From Stratiolaelaps scimitus (lineage: Eukaryota > Arthropoda > Arachnida > Mesostigmata > Laelapidae): a stretch of 64,000 nt of DNA. This document shows, in pieces, positions 23,753 to 38,700 of the stretch. The first letter of the stretch is position 1. Every line of letters begins with the position of its first letter. The notes under the pieces were generated by a model, which was not told the DNA's origin, searched no databases, and saw nothing but the letters and a program-made list of their open reading frames with translations. Made by a program: the position numbers and the translations under genes. The stretch covers positions 852,501 through 916,500 of the forward strand of contig JABWDB010000019.1 of the NCBI GenBank assembly GCA_019614645.1, read 5' to 3'.

Positions 23753-26700
23753 TATGTATGGGCTATGAAGACATCAAGACGGAGAACTAGTATCACAAAT
23801 GGCGCAGCGAATTGAACGACATTGGTCGCCGATACCTGGACCGGGTTCCGAAAGGGGCAACACTCCTTGACTCTAGTCTTCGTAGCATCCCGTAGGAAGT
23901 AGCCGAATAAAGCGGATCCTATCTAGCGGATCATGGCGCGACGGTTTCTGTGGCCAATCGAAACGAGGACTGACAGATCCCTGCAGGCAGCTGAGTTCTT
24001 TCCGGTAGTCCTTTACCCTCGACACCATCAGCAGCCACATGACGCAAGAACTAAAAAGATCTACCAATATCCATCCAATGGCGTTTGCCGCCACATTGTA
24101 TACTATGGTGGCGTCTACGGTCGCTGGCATCACCAATTTTGTTGGCTAGCAATGAGTAGCGAGCCAGCGGCTTCGTTTCTAACCAGCTGGCGTGTTCTGT
24201 ATGGTTCCCGTCCAATGAGACGACACAGCTACCAGACATGAGGCTTATGTAGGCGCGCTGCGATGTTAGGAATCTCTCCAACTGTTCCGCCTTTGTCGTA
24301 TGTCGCCTCCAGCCCAACTCCACTACCCTCGCACCTCCTACCCCCCCCCACGATTGCTATAGTAGAATAAAGCAACAACGCTACCCGCATCGACGGGAAC
24401 AGCGCGCCCCCGTTACCGGAAACGTTCGGTGGCACAAGGCTTATCGGCTTGACCGGCGACTGCTGTCCACCAGCCCTCCCTTCAGGTACCTACGTTTGAC
24501 AAGGGACGCCTGCCACCAACAAGCTTGGTTTCCATTTCATGCGAGTTGTTCGGCGAAACTCTTGATAGTTCCGAGCATGTGTTTGTATATGTGCAGGCAC
24601 CTACAGGTCCGGCCGTGTATCTAGTGCGGCAACAATATGGTTTTCGGGCGGATGCCGCGTTTATTTTGAGTACGATCGCGCTCTCGGCCAGAAAAGCGAA
24701 GCAGTCGATCTAGTCAAAGGAGAAGTGGCGTGGGAAGTTTAAGGGATGCATGGACACTTAAACATCCTTAACGACAAAGCACTGTTCTCCGACGCCGAGG
24801 AGTCTATTCGGGTATCGTCGTCGGAACAGAACGTCTGAACGCCAGGACACGTCCTGCAAACAGATATTGTTGCATATACGGAAGCCTATCTTCCTGTCCC
24901 TGCACTCCTGCTTCATGCTTTGCGGAGGAAACCACCTGCACGACAACCAGCTCATAAGGTGGATCATCAGGTTGACGGATGTCGAACGAATGTCTCCTCA
25001 TCCGAAAACGGTCTTGGTAGAATCATTTTCTGGCATAATACCTAATTCATATGGTCAGTATCTGTATGAAAGACAAATATATATATATATATATATATAT
25101 ATCTAGCACACACATAAAATATATGTTTGAGAATATTTTATTTATTTCATTCCGGTTACCTGTTTTTGACAATATGACTATGTATTGGTTAATAAGGAAG
25201 CGTGTTTCGTTTAGAATCCCGTTTCGTGTCGTTTGAATCGTTTGAATATCGATTACGTTAGCTGCCTTTATTCTTTGGTGATTTATTTTATTTTGTTCCA
25301 TTACAACATCGTGTTGATAATGGTTGACTGATCCTCATTGATGATGGTGTTTTTCGCAATGTTATAGTTTATAGTCGTTTTTGAGACAGCGTCGTCTGAG
25401 CTTAATACCATCTTGCTGGTTACATTGTCTTATTGCACACGTTAGGACACACATCAGCATTGCCTGTTTACCGTGCGATAAACCGCCTAATCTCATACCA
25501 CGCTAAAACGGAAGGTACATCAATACACGTGTCAACAGCATTTATCGCAAGAACAACAAAACTGCAGGCATTGTTGGCACACCTACCTGGTGATACGAAG
25601 AACGTCTTGGCGAGATTCTGGTCGGCCAGAGCATAGATTTCCGAGGTCATATTGAGGGTCCTTCCGGCAACGGGTGGTGCACGCCGGAAACCCAGCACCC
25701 TGCAAACAACAACAGTGGAATAGCCAAACGAACATGTAACAACAGATCGCAGCATCACAGAAAGAGAGAGAGAGAGAGAGAGAGAGAAGAGGAGGAGGAC
25801 GAACACATTAGAATAGAATAGTGCCCGCACCTAATGTCGGCTGGCGAATCACGACTGCTTGGCGACGGCCTAAGCGGGCAGCGAATACAGCGACACCCCG
25901 CGATGTTCCGACTACCCCCGGCCACCTCCCCTCCTCGCGTCTGCTGCATGACCGACGCGCCAGTGGCGAACTGGCGCCAGCCAAGCGGCCAACTAACCGA
26001 CAATAACGCACTTCCGGGACGGTCTGATGCCGCAGCGCTGACAGAAGGAACGCTTCGCTATTGCAACGTCCATTGCCGTCTGTGGGGTTGTTGCCTCTGC
26101 CGCCGCCGCCGCCGCCGCCGCCTCGACAAGGGATTCCGCGAGGCGTCGGCGATGACGCCTTTGCAGAGACATCCCGCAAACATCGCAAACATGACGGCTA
26201 ATGCGGCGGTAGCTTCGGCCGGGATGGCCCGACGGCGTGCCAGCGGCCAACGACATGCGCATGTGCCTGCATATGCACGTTTGTATGCGTAGGTATATAG
26301 CAGTAACCTGGTGTCACGGCGTCGCCGGTGGCAGACGAATGAAGGGACGGGGCGTGGGCAGCCGAAAGTCGAAAGGGACCTCTTTCACACCACGTTTGCA
26401 TGGTCCTCCTGCAAAGTCCTCGCTAGACCGACAGACGAATACATACCACAACTTTGTCGCAATGGCAAACATGATGACAGGATAAGTGCGCGGTGCGGCG
26501 ACCAACGCAGAACGAGGAACTGTGCAACCAACGTCGCACCTCCAGCCATCGTCTCCTCGAGAGGAAGAGAGAGAGAGGGACAGGATGGCGGGTGGTCCGT
26601 AACTATACGTGCCCATTCGCACAGGCATGTATATAAGCAGAGACGGGCACGCAGGCGTACAAACGCGTACAGCCGTACATCAGAGTATGCCATATGCCGC

Positions 26701-29700
26701 TGGGAATATGGCGTCCGGAGGGACGAGACAACTCAGAGTTTAGGGTTTTGCCGAAAGGAGAGTGAATATTCCTGGACGGCGGGTGATCTCGCATACGGAG
26801 CTGGGTTCGGCTAGCCGGCTGGTCTGGCCATCCTGATGGAACTGTGTACGCGTCACGTGAGAGTTGCCAAGTCGATCTGAGTGGTCAAGTCGCACGCCAC
26901 CCGCGGCGCGACCCGTGACTATGCAATAGTTGACGGTCCTCGGCTCGACTACTCGCACAATCTATGTATATATACATGCAAATTAGGACGAGCACTGCCA
27001 TCATAAGCGGGCGTCCACCTCTGTCGTCAAGCCATCGCGCGTCGGGTACCAGTTGTTGTTAAAATTGGCGCAAATTAGTATACTTCACGCACCATATTAT
27101 ATAATCTATTCGCGTGGGTGTTTGTATTTGGGTGGAAATGTTCGCAACAGAGAGGTGGAAAGAGAAAGAGCGTCTCTGTGCGATGCCGCTTTGTGGAACT
27201 CATTAGAATTAGTTTGCGCATTCATGCTCATTAAAAAAATGTGTACGTACTCGAGGAACACCCAGGTTATACGTATATGTAAATCACATATATGAGTTTG
27301 GATCAGCGTGAATGATTATGGCGCATTGAAGGGGTACTTCACATGTGGATAAGGCTACTGGCAGCTTCCAATCGAAATATTTTCTGGCTGCCTCTCAGCC
27401 CTAAACATTTAACGTCCACGGTATAGCTTGTGCATTGCCTCATGATGGACAACGCCTTTAAATGCAAATGTGCAACGGTGGGGATCGAACCCGTGCGCCT
27501 ACGATTTTCTCCTCCGGTTGCAAGGCTTCGAGTCTGTGATCATTGAGAGGATTTTTTCCTGCCGAACTTCACAGTTCTGATTACCGTACACGTAGCTATC
27601 AATGTGATGCAATGAAGAGTCAATGTCCACACAAAGGGATAATAAAACCCTGAGTGACTTTGTTACAACAAGCACATAGGAACTACGGCAGGAACCTGTA
27701 GCGGAAAGTCGCAGTAGAGGTGACGACAGTGATCACAGTTATTCGTAGAACTACATGATAATAATACCAAGAGCAAAGTTCGCACAAGTGTTGAAACTCT
27801 ATTAGAGAGAGATAGAGAGAGAGCGAGATGTCGTGGGCCCTATTATTATTAACGACGCCGGAGAGAAGAGGGGGCGCCGTGAACGACAAAGTTACATGAA
27901 TGAACCAGTCGAGTGAATTGCGAAGCCGCTGATCCAGCAGACTGGGCCACCGGGTAAGCCTCTTGAGGCTCGGGTATCCCAACGACACACGCTGACGCTA
28001 GGCTGCTCTAACGAGCAAAGTAACGGAGACAGGCGACGGAGCGAGCGGTGGCCACGGTAGAAGAGCAGCGAATACGCTGCTGTACTCCAGTACCACTGGG
28101 AGTGCAACTAATATGAAGTTATGTCGTTAACTTAAGTATAGGTGTATGTGTGTGAGAGAGAGAGAGAGAGAGGGAACAAAAGAGAGAGGGATATAGGTGG
28201 TTAGGCGGTGGGGCGCGCAGCGAGGGCCATAGCTATCCTCTTCCAGACAGACGAGGGCCGATGGGATCCGTCGCAATGTTTGCTATCGACGCGTGGACTG
28301 ATGACCGACCTGGGTCGGCCAACAACGGGCACCACGCTCGTGCAATACGCCCGTGCCAGAAGAATAGACAGGGAGAGAGAGAGAGAGAGTCGATGCGGAC
28401 ACTATCCTTTAGGTTTACTACGAGGTTTGGCTAGAATGGTCAGAGCCTATAATGGCAGGGGTACGGGACGTCAACGGGTCGTACGATCTGTTACGGATCT
28501 GAGGCTAACCTAGCCAGAAAGGACCGCTCTCGATGACGGCCGCCTACCGTTCCTGCCGCAGCTATGGACGGCAGCCATTAACCAAGAGCAATAAGGTGGC
28601 CTAAGTTGTTCTGGCCAATGGGACGATATCGTCCTCATCGCTTTCGCTGAGTACCCATCACCATCGTCATTGCGGTAGTTGTTGCTATAGACCTACCGGG
28701 ACCTCGCCTCGCTTAATGGCACTAATCATAATACTGACAATAAACGAACGGACACTAGTTACACTATTGCACACATACGAACAGGCACAAAAATCATAGC
28801 AGGGATGCTGAAGCAGGGGAAAGCAGCAACAACCACAGGAACAACAACAGGAGCAGATCTAATAATGACGACCGTGGTGACACAGCCATGATCTTTGGAG
28901 CGAGGAGGTTGTCAGCAACCGGCCGACGCCAACGACCCGAGACCTTCCAGTATGGTGATTCCCGAGGGCTGTATCGACGCATGCGGACAGACGCATTTAC
29001 CCTCTGAGACGCATCATCTAATTAGCAACACGTGCATTGAACGGCTGCGTCAAGTAACCAGTTATTAACTGTATGCGTTATGCATACAATATGTATGGTA
29101 TCATGCATAGACAGCTTCAGCTAGTTTATGCTGAGTCGAAACAAGGACATGTTCGTGTTTGAATTTAGATGGAGCTACATTCGACACTGCATATCAACCG
29201 ATCTATCGGTTATCTATAGTCTATTACGTAGATAACAGAATATACACTTCTCCGCCGTCGCGCTTCCGCTCGAACACATAGAGTATGTGTGCGAACACAT
29301 AGAGTAATGTATATTAGTACATTTGCAGGTTCGAAAAACCTTGGAGGTGAAAAATCTTGCGAGGATCGACATTGTTTGGCGTCTAAGGAGAGCGTCTATG
29401 TATGATGATATCTAGGGTGGCGCGAACCGGCACCTATGATCCCGTTAGATCTGTAGAGGATTCAGTAGACTGAGAACGACTCGTTGCGTGGAGAGGAGGC
29501 GATTGCGGCGGCAGCGGCGGCAGGATGAGAAGGAGATTATAGGAAGAAATCGAAAGGGGCCTTCTCCTCTCAGGAGAACGACAGATTACTCTGACCTGTC
29601 AGGACTCGCAAAGTGCGATTTATTATATTTAGATAAATCATATGTGCATGCCGTGGACGTCGACATCCCTCGCATCTATGCGCGTTCGCCCTGCGGTAGT

Positions 29701-32700
29701 CTGCTTTTGTAACACAGTCTCGCTGGCTACTTATGAGGGTCGTCGAACGGCGCCACCAGAAATGCCTGCTATTGCGTCAAATAATAGAATGTCAACCTTG
29801 TTTCATGGCAAACAGCTCGATAGGGCAGATCGAACGAGACGCCCTGTTCTGGCATTTATTCGAAGAACGCTGCTTGGGATGTCCGCTGGTTGGCCGAAGC
29901 CGGCTATGCGACGCTGTACCTGTTGTTATCTGTGCGAATAAATTCGACCCAATGAAATATGACAATATTTCGTGGTAATCATGTCTACTAATAAATAACA
30001 TCGTTGAGCATTTCGAGATGAATGATTCATAAATTAAGCATTCGAATGACTACCTCAATGATGGTTGGTGACTCCGCTAATTGGATTGCCCTAGTAATGC
30101 TTCGAAATTTTGTTTACCTACGCAGGCATTATTAATTGGCGGAAAACGTTAGCCTGTTGTTACTAAGGCCATGGGAACTAGAACTATAATGCTTTTGTGT
30201 TATTTCAAACCACATATGTCCTGCTGGGTTCGAACCGGAGGCCCCTGGGGTACCGGGTCCCTGGCGCTCTCCCACGCCATCCCGCTAGACAATACTGCCG
30301 ATCAAGTAGGCAGTATCGTCCGCCTACAATAAGCACCTACGCCTCTTGACCTTCGAGAAATCGAACGAATCCATCAACGAGCTGGAAGCTTTGTGTTTTA
30401 GATTTGCTTTGCTGCTAATTACCTGCATCGCCGATCACCTTCCGACCTATGATGCGAATCCTATTTGGCGACCATCGAAATGCAGGTGCCGAACCCTATT
30501 GTGCCATAAATTACGACTTATTAGCCATTAAGGCCTATTCTAAGACTTATTAGCTATTATCGTTCGCACGAGCGTGAAGCCGTACGAGTTCGCATCCGGT
30601 GCTCTTTTGCTCACACTCCTTTTTCTATTATATTATACACATAATATCATGCTGTGCCACCGGGACCGGCTCACTCGATGCGGGTGCAGCAAAAATCATC
30701 GCCCGCCACATGAACGAGTTATACTATTGTCATACGTCTGCTGGGGAGCAGTCGCATCAGCGGAAGCCGTCTGCTGCGACAACATATCGTCGCTTCGGTA
30801 GATAGCAGGCCGGAGAGACCCGCATGTAATCAAGATTGTCGCGCAGCGACTTGCTGTGCTACGCGTCGCATGAACACGAATGGGAATCCTTTCTCCTCCG
30901 ATAATCTCGGCCCTCCGCACTGCAACCCGTACGGGTTCTGCAGAGTGGTGCTGTCTCGGCTGTCGGTGTTGTGCGGCATTAATGGGAAGCCTTACAGATC
31001 GTCTTAACGAACGACAACCGCTCAAAGACGACGACGACGCAGACGACAACAACAATGACGGCAGAACGAATTAAGCCAAGTCATAAATAAATATTTAATA
31101 CATGCACGCATTGTACATGCATTCCATCTCTCCGTATTATAGATGAAATGGCGGAATTGCATATATAGATCTGTTCGAATGTGGAATAATGCCTTCAATC
31201 TGTAGCGGTTTCATTCAGATATTAGGTGCAGAGCACGTGTGAGAATATAGTATTATAATAATGAAACATAGCGGCCTATCGTACACACAGATTTCGCTCG
31301 GGGGGGTATTCTTCGAGCACACGTTGATATGGATGTAGTAGCTCGTACAAGGAAGGGACGACGGATGTTTTCGGCTCGGTGAGAGAACACCCTATCCAAT
31401 TCATGTCAGCCAACGAACGTTCATCTCTGATCAGCGAGGGGTCAAGTTGGCCACATATGATAGTACAATCGCGGCTGGGTCGTGAGTTGCTAATGTGCAT
31501 ATACCATCATATCATGCGCGTTCGACGGGCCAACTCCGCGCGAACGCTGTCGGCCATCAGAGCGGCGACTACTATAATAGTAAAGCACTTTCAACTGCTG
31601 TTGCTGCTGCCGCTGCTGTTTTGACGAACGCCCAAATGGCGATCATTGCTCAGCAAGAGCAGCTGGAGAAAGGAATAGGTGTAAAGGAGGTTGGTCTGGG
31701 CAGAAGGCTTGTTGGATACAAGTCCAGCTAATGGGGGAGCACTCTTATTGCTGACAATGGACGAGACAAATGCTTCTCTGTTTGTCTTCCTGTCCGCGTG
31801 CGACTGCGTGTGTGTATGTGCGCTGTATGCAACAGGCCGCGGCATCGGCAACCCGTCGTATAGATCGTCCGACCGACCAACCAACCAACCAACCACGGGA
31901 CTGGATGGATCGGGGCATCAGACAAAGGACATACTCTGCCGTACTCTATTCTATGGTGTGCTACATGCTGGACAGCGTGAGCTCACCAGCAGCAGCCTGC
32001 CGGGATAGCTTACGGCGTCCACAAGCAGCACTAACAACAACAGCAGCAGCACTAACCACAACAACAACAAGGACAGCAGCAGCAACAACATCACAATAGC
32101 AGTAGCAACAACCAGAAACGGTGGCTGGTTGACTAGTCACATTTTACGAGCGTAGCGTTTGTCTCTTAGACAGATGGACGCAGCTATATGTGCTACACGT
32201 TCTACGCTACAACAACGTGTTCTTGAAACCCTCCTCAGGCTGACGCGAAGTGCTAGTATACCTTCATTGCACTGTGTAAATGAGACTGAAGAAGTTAGCT
32301 ATTCAGAATTTGCACCCGCAACACGTTATCTCGATGAGTTGAGATTAGGCGTAGAGGGGTGTGTGCTTAGCTGCTTTGGGGCTGAACTGTCAGCGGGTTG
32401 TGATAGTTACCCCAGAGAGATATTTGCCGGATCATACAGTATGTTACCGTTACTTGAGCTGTCTAAGATTGATGACACCGCGCATCGGATAGTACTTCAT
32501 TCGACTGACTGACCGTCACTTAGTGAGCCATTGTTCCATATGTATTTCAGGAGCAGGCTTCTCAGATCTTGTCTGGCGGCGGTGACAACTACATCCATGT
32601 CACATGTTTAAATAGGTGGCGGTTCGCCTGCGCGCCCATTACTCAGCCTTACAATCATGGGCTACTGATGACAATTTCGGCAGAGGCACTCGACCCCCAC

Positions 32701-35700
32701 GAAACGACAATTAATTAACTTGGACGGGCCGATTTCGAACGATTGTTGTTGCAATCTTTTCATTTCTTTATACGGGTTTGCTTGTGTCGTATAGTATGAC
32801 AATATTCGAACAGCTAACGTAAATTCAGCGATGGCACAAACAGGTCGAGTTGGTCCCCTCAAAACAATACTACTATTATAATTATTATGACGGTAATTGA
32901 TAACAGCAAAGCAAAGGTACATTGGCCCCCTCTGGAGGCCTCTGGAGGACATCTCCTTTGATTCGTATAACACCTGACCTTTAATTAGAGTTCTTTCCCC
33001 CAGACTCTCGTTCCTGCGATATCCGTCATTATCTAGTGGAAGTTCCGCCAACGCTATCAAGTATAATATACAATCACATAAACGATACTTTTAATGTCAT
33101 AAAGGCATAATTTTCGTTTCGATCAAACGGGTTGCATTGGTCACAAATGACAATACGGGCCTAGAATCTGTGTACATCGCCATTTCGAGAGCAAGATCGC
33201 TGGACGTGCTAACCGCTACCCGTTGGCAAGGGTATCCACATTTATGACGAGAATTCGACAGCAAGGTCGTTTCGCGTCTTATAAGGCTCGCGAGCGTCTC
33301 AAAAATCTGACGAGTTTCAGCCCTGTGTATTTAGCCGGCTTCGGCCTTCAGAGTCGCCCGAACAAGGCCGAAACTCAATTGAGGTGCAGTTGAACACCGT
33401 CAAATTGGACAGCAGGAAAATTTCGTCCTCTCAAATAAAAAAAAAAGGCTTGGACGGCTAGATCTCTGGCTGTAAAAAGCGGGAAGCTGCAGGTCCGAGT
33501 CACGCTACGTGATGACATATAAGATAACTTAAATGCATTGTAAAAATTGCAGCTCCTTTGATAAATCAATGAAGTTTTCCCTTTCAGTAAATGCAAAAAT
33601 AATTTAATTTCAGTATGTGCACAAATGCCCCACTGTGGCAGGGTGTCAAGGCAATACGCCCTTATATAAGATAAATCCTCGAAGTTAGTATTATTAACGA
33701 ATTCAGCGGAATAATCCGCTCTCTTATAAACTTGTTATCTAAGACGTACGGCCATTTTTACGCGGACGTTACCCTCTGCCATCGATCTGAGCTGGCGTAT
33801 CTCCGCCGAATTTAACCCCTAGACAAACAAATAACCCCGTCTCATAGACAAGCGCGTCACCATTTTTAACGACGGCCTTCGCACCCTCAGCGAACCTCTC
33901 CTTCAGGAGCGGAATTAGCTCATCCGCTGCTGCAAGGCGGCGGAGCTGACGTCTAAATCGCTGCCATGTTTATCTCATGAGAGTTCATGATGAGATTCCA
34001 GGCCAGCGGAGCGCGGTGTCTCTGTGGCAATCTGCCGCCGAACGATCATTGACGAAGTCAAACAACAGGTAATTAGCCTCCCGGGCTCGAACGCTGCGCC
34101 GCCGTTAGCGTTTGGCGCAAGTCTAATGAGCTCTATTTTTTATTCTCGGATCCGCTGAGGTGTTCAGTTACGATTCGACTTCGCAGGTCTGGCTACGACG
34201 ACCATCCATCGGCTGTCGCCTGTTCGTCGTTCTAACAAACTAACACGCTGTTGGCTGTGTTGAATTGCCATCTTACCTGTCCAGGTGGTACGTCGCGATC
34301 TCGGCATTGTGGCGCTCGTAGTCGACAAAATAGAAATGGTTCGGCTCCGTCTCTTTGTCCCTCGGGAACCTGGAAAACAAGACAGTCACCAACAGCGTTA
34401 AGAACGAAAGGAACACGAAGAGCAACTCAAACATCATTTGATTTTCTAACATACACATCGTAACGCAGCGTACGAACATCGTGTGTTGAGCGCTGACGCA
34501 ACATTGTCGACTGTGAATGGGAACGCGAGACCGAGTCACAATTTGCACAGTCAGTAGTCAGCTAGACCTTTGCCCAGTGGCGAAACGGGCAGGACGACAA
34601 TGGTAGAGGGGTGGATAAGCGGAGGTTGGTCTAGGGGTGGTATAGTGGTCGCTGGGGGAACCCTTCGCCTTTCATATGCAACCCATTCTTCGTTCATCTT
34701 GTAACCCCCTGCGTATGCACAAAGGATGTGCGTATATATGTGCTTGTTGTGCCTATTGCCAAAATCTCCACTTCCCTACGAAAACCCCCCAACCTCATCT
34801 GAATGTGATACCGCGCTATTATGAAAGCTTTCTTGTCCTTGCCTTGAATTTACTTGTGCTGCCTACTGCTGAAGTACACTGCATCGTAACGCACATCGTC
34901 CGCCACCTCTCCTGACCGACTATCGTACCAATATACACATGGATGTTACCATGGTTACTATCCGAGACATATTTCTATGCATGTTACCATGGTTACTATC
35001 GTCGCAATGGATGGGAATATAGCATCGAAGAATCAGGCTGGCTGATAACTTCCCAGCACGTTCGGCCCGTTTTTGATGCTTTGCCAACCCCACTTGTTCA
35101 AATGATGTAGAATATTTACTTGTGGCGAGACGGGCGTAGGGACGGTCTTATGAATGTATTTTTATAACGGTACGATCTAAAGTAGTTACAACACGATGTA
35201 GACGCTGAATGTAGCAGTCACACGTCGATCTGCTCGTCCTCGGAGTCGCAGAACTCGGATTCCTCGTGTTCTTTGACTTCTTCCGATCATGGCTGGAGCT
35301 GACGCGCGGAGCTAACGCGTCGAGCCTCTTCAACACTAGTCAAGTGCATTCATCTTTCTGCTCTGACCAGCACGTCTCTACAGTCCAATGGCCGCCGATA
35401 TCTTTATAGTTCAGTCGTTATGGGGCCGTCTTTGTCCTTCTCTTCATCTTCTGTTTTTAGATGGCGGAGGGATTTGTGGCGAAGGGAGATGTGCGTTATA
35501 GCGTGGCGAAGCGGGTATCAACACCTTCGTCGACGTCCAAGAGATATAACCACGGACAATGAATCTGCCAGCTGGCTTGCTAGCCACGACCACCCCTATT
35601 CGACGCAGGGTTTCGTAGCTCTTGAGTAAGTGTCCCGCCAGCCTCGTGATTGCAGACTAATTTCAGACAAAACGGTATGCCTGGATATTAACCGCCACTA

Positions 35701-38700
35701 GCTGTGTAGCAGTGTTAGCGATCACCCGCCTGCGATATCGCTTAACTGGGCAACCAAACCAGCCGGTTACTTGCCACCAACGAGCCCTCAGCATCAGAGG
35801 GCGGCGCAGTGAGCATGATGCAAAGCGTGTATAACTAATTTTGTAACACAGATGGTCCACGACCTACGTTGACCTGAGGAATCAGTCGTACGTGGACACA
35901 CCCCACCTTAAGAAAGGCGGAAAGGATTCGAGAAACCGATGGGCCAATGTCCCAGAACGTGAGAACCATCAAACGCTGCTGTTTCCTTCTACTGCCTTGG
36001 GATACTGTTATCCAGGTGCAGAAAGAATCACCCGTTGCACTGCCGGAATCGATCCGGCACAAAAAGGAGAATGTTTTGACAGGCGCTTTCGATGGCGCAG
36101 ATCCAGTTAGCGCTGATCAAGAAAAAGGTTGTTATTATGATATGGCTGCACGTAGTCACGTTCATTGTTCTGATTGATAAGCGAACCTTTTACTGTACTT
36201 CTATGTTCGAGCGTATACAACAACGACGACCCGTATGTAGTGTGTGAGTAGAGCTTCAAACAAGCGTTGGCAAGTTGTTGTGTTCAGTTTGAGCTATTAA
36301 ACATTTTTGAGCTGAGTCTCATCTATTCCCCTCTGTGTCAGGTCTCAGCCCGTAACCGTTGCGTATTACTATGAAGCCCTATCGGGGCTACACCCTAATC
36401 TGGGTTATAAAAGTAACTTTTCCGATCCGACGCTCAGCTGCCATTTAACGTCCACGATAATTTGGCCTATGCGATAAGTGGCGACGTATTCACAAACAAC
36501 ATTTTATGTTCGGTAAGATGTACAATTGGTATTGCGCGGGCCCAACGTGCAACGCATCATCAGCCTTTAGCGCGATGACGTGAACGAACAGCTGTCCAGT
36601 GTCAAACACGCCGTGACGTGTGACTTACCTCATGGGCTTAAAGAGGGCCTGACCCCCATTTTCGTAATCGATAATTAGCTTGAGCTGAGTGCCGCCTTCT
36701 TTCTGGACAACGCGAACAATTTCTAGTCGCGCCATGTCACGAACTAGTTCATCCACAACGACCGAGTCCGCGGGGTACAGTTCGTCCTGCGAGATAGCCG
36801 CCTGAAACCGCTCGAATGTCGTCAGATTCCTGTGGATGAGCACGAAATCACGACACGTTAGAAACGTCGCCTAAATAATTGCATAGCAAAATGAGATATA
36901 TATGTATTCTACACGAGAAGGTGTACACAGACGACGTCAGGCCGAAGTGAAGCCGTCGATTTTTTCTCGCTACGTATGCTTAATATGCATAAGCAAATTT
37001 ACCGCTTCACCGTGTTGGCCTTTCCAATAAATGGCACTATTTCACTATTTTTTTGCTGCTAGTTTTCTTCTATATATAAACGTATTTTGCCGCAATACTG
37101 TCTACGAAAGAGTCACCAGATCCATTATATTAACAATAATAATAATAATCATCATTATTATTAGTATTATTACATTTACTAATGTATCGCAACGATACAT
37201 TTGGGAGGTGCGAACGTGTAATTGACAATGGAGTGAAATCTCTGATCGGATAAAAGTCGGCTGAGGGTGAGCTCTCTATGCTGGCTTTAAATGTTACCTG
37301 AGAGTCTGCCTTGCTTTACATCGTACACTGGCGTTCGAGCATTAGCCAGTGATAACGTATAGTACAACTACAATGGTCTGTATGCATTGCACGCATAGAA
37401 ACATCACGTTGGACTATATTGTCCCCTTCAAATTTTTTTTTTTGTTCACCTTTTTTCGGCATCTCTAACGCTGATGTGCGGTGGCTTTGGCCCACACTTG
37501 CCACGGCGACTTCGTCTAAGCTAACTTATGGAAAACTCTTAAGTCAGTCAGTTGGCGTACGTTGTAGGCAAAAGTGGGAGTGGTATAAGCGAGCTATCGA
37601 GTTTCGTTCTTTGCTTCAAAAGATGGCGAAGTCCTCGCCAAAGTTTGCTACATCACTTGAGGAGCCCTCAGCTAGACCGTTCGGAGGTGGCGTCTCAACG
37701 ACGTTAGCGGGTGACCACTTTCTGTACCGTACTTTCTGATACACATATATATATATATATATATATATATTCACGTATGTATATACGAAAAGAGGCTTCC
37801 TTTGCTTTATGCAATTCCCCATTTGCGCCCGGTGCTGGTGAGCGCATGTGGTCCAAACCATCATCAGCTCGTACAGGGGACGTTCGTTTAATTGAGTTGA
37901 ATGCGCAGTCCGCCGCTATAGACCGTTGACGCTCACTTGAAGTTTAGCGGGCGTACTCGCTCACTATTACAACTAGACCGTACTATCACGGTAGCAACAG
38001 CAGCACGAGTTGTAGGGTAGTCGCAGCTGTAGTGGCTGGCGGTGCACAAACGACTCTTCAGCGAGAGCCTACCGAATTAAGGCGAACTTGGTGGCGAGCA
38101 GAGAACAGAGCAAGCTGTTGGGCTAGATGGTAGCTGACTGACCGAAACAGCGCTCCCACTGGCCGTCTACGTCATCTGATGACAAGATTAATTAAACTGA
38201 TGACGGCGGCGACGGCGGCAGCGGCTTGGCCTTTCTCAGGAGTTGGGAGGGTTGTGTGAGCTGGCTGGCTGGCTGGTCGGCAGCCCGATGGGACCTGGGA
38301 ATTGGAGCGATCTTGGAAAGGAGGTACCCTTGTGAAGGCGACTCGTCGCACGATGGCTTGACTCAGCGACTGATTACTCGTGAGTGTTGCCGGCAATAGT
38401 GTGTGTGCGCTTGCCTTGAGGCGTCCGTTGGCGAGTCTCGACGGCGGTTTCGACCCGGCGAGCGAGTGCCGCTCAGTTGAGCAGTCGGTGGCGATTTCAC
38501 CCTGTGTCCGCTATAGCCCAAGAGTTCCCCCCCTAGGCCAAGCTCCAGTCCCCATTACGCTGCGCTGCGCTCTTGTAAGTTAGAATTAGTCGCTCTAGCT
38601 GGCGACGAGCACGAGACTAGTATCACACGCGACGCGAACGAGGGAACGGTCTGAAGTGAGGGTGAGCCGCCAGATGTGGGTGGACCTTGCCTCGTTGCGA

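Larger units (their letters stand above)
19175..25586 (-). other. FAM20C-like intron 6
   Basis: This is 6.4 kb without a recognised gene. It carries a TC run (19424-19446), TA runs (23721-23750, 25077-25102) and a GC-richer stretch near 22.9-23.4 kb. A box-B-like GCAGGTTCGAGTTTG lies near 22.82 kb. Open readings of 60-135 codons here match nothing I know and overlap on both strands. Confidence 0.75.
25700..34276 (-). other. FAM20C-like intron 5, the largest intron
   Basis: This is 8.6 kb. It includes a GC-rich stretch at about 25.85-26.8 kb with overlapping readings on both strands and a (CCG) run. It also has GA microsatellites (25763-25786, 28153-28172), two tRNA-like repeat fragments (27.5 and 30.25 kb), CAA/CAG-rich runs near 32.0-32.1 kb and a SINE copy at 33.45 kb. 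No nested gene is recognised. Confidence 0.7.
34370..36628 (-). other. FAM20C-like intron 4
   Basis: It contains a 20-base direct repeat pair (34943-34962, 34981-35000) and a family B repeat core (36.43 kb). No other coding sequence is recognised. Confidence 0.8.

Noticed and set aside
25808..26814. Overlapping readings of 126, 152 and 167 codons in intron 5
   Set aside because: They lie on both strands over the same GC-rich bases, contain poly-Gly or poly-Ala from a GCC run, and have no recognisable motif.
30222..30292. Possible functional tRNA gene on the minus strand
   Set aside because: Box B is good, but acceptor and T stems do not pair; it fits a decayed tRNA-derived repeat better.
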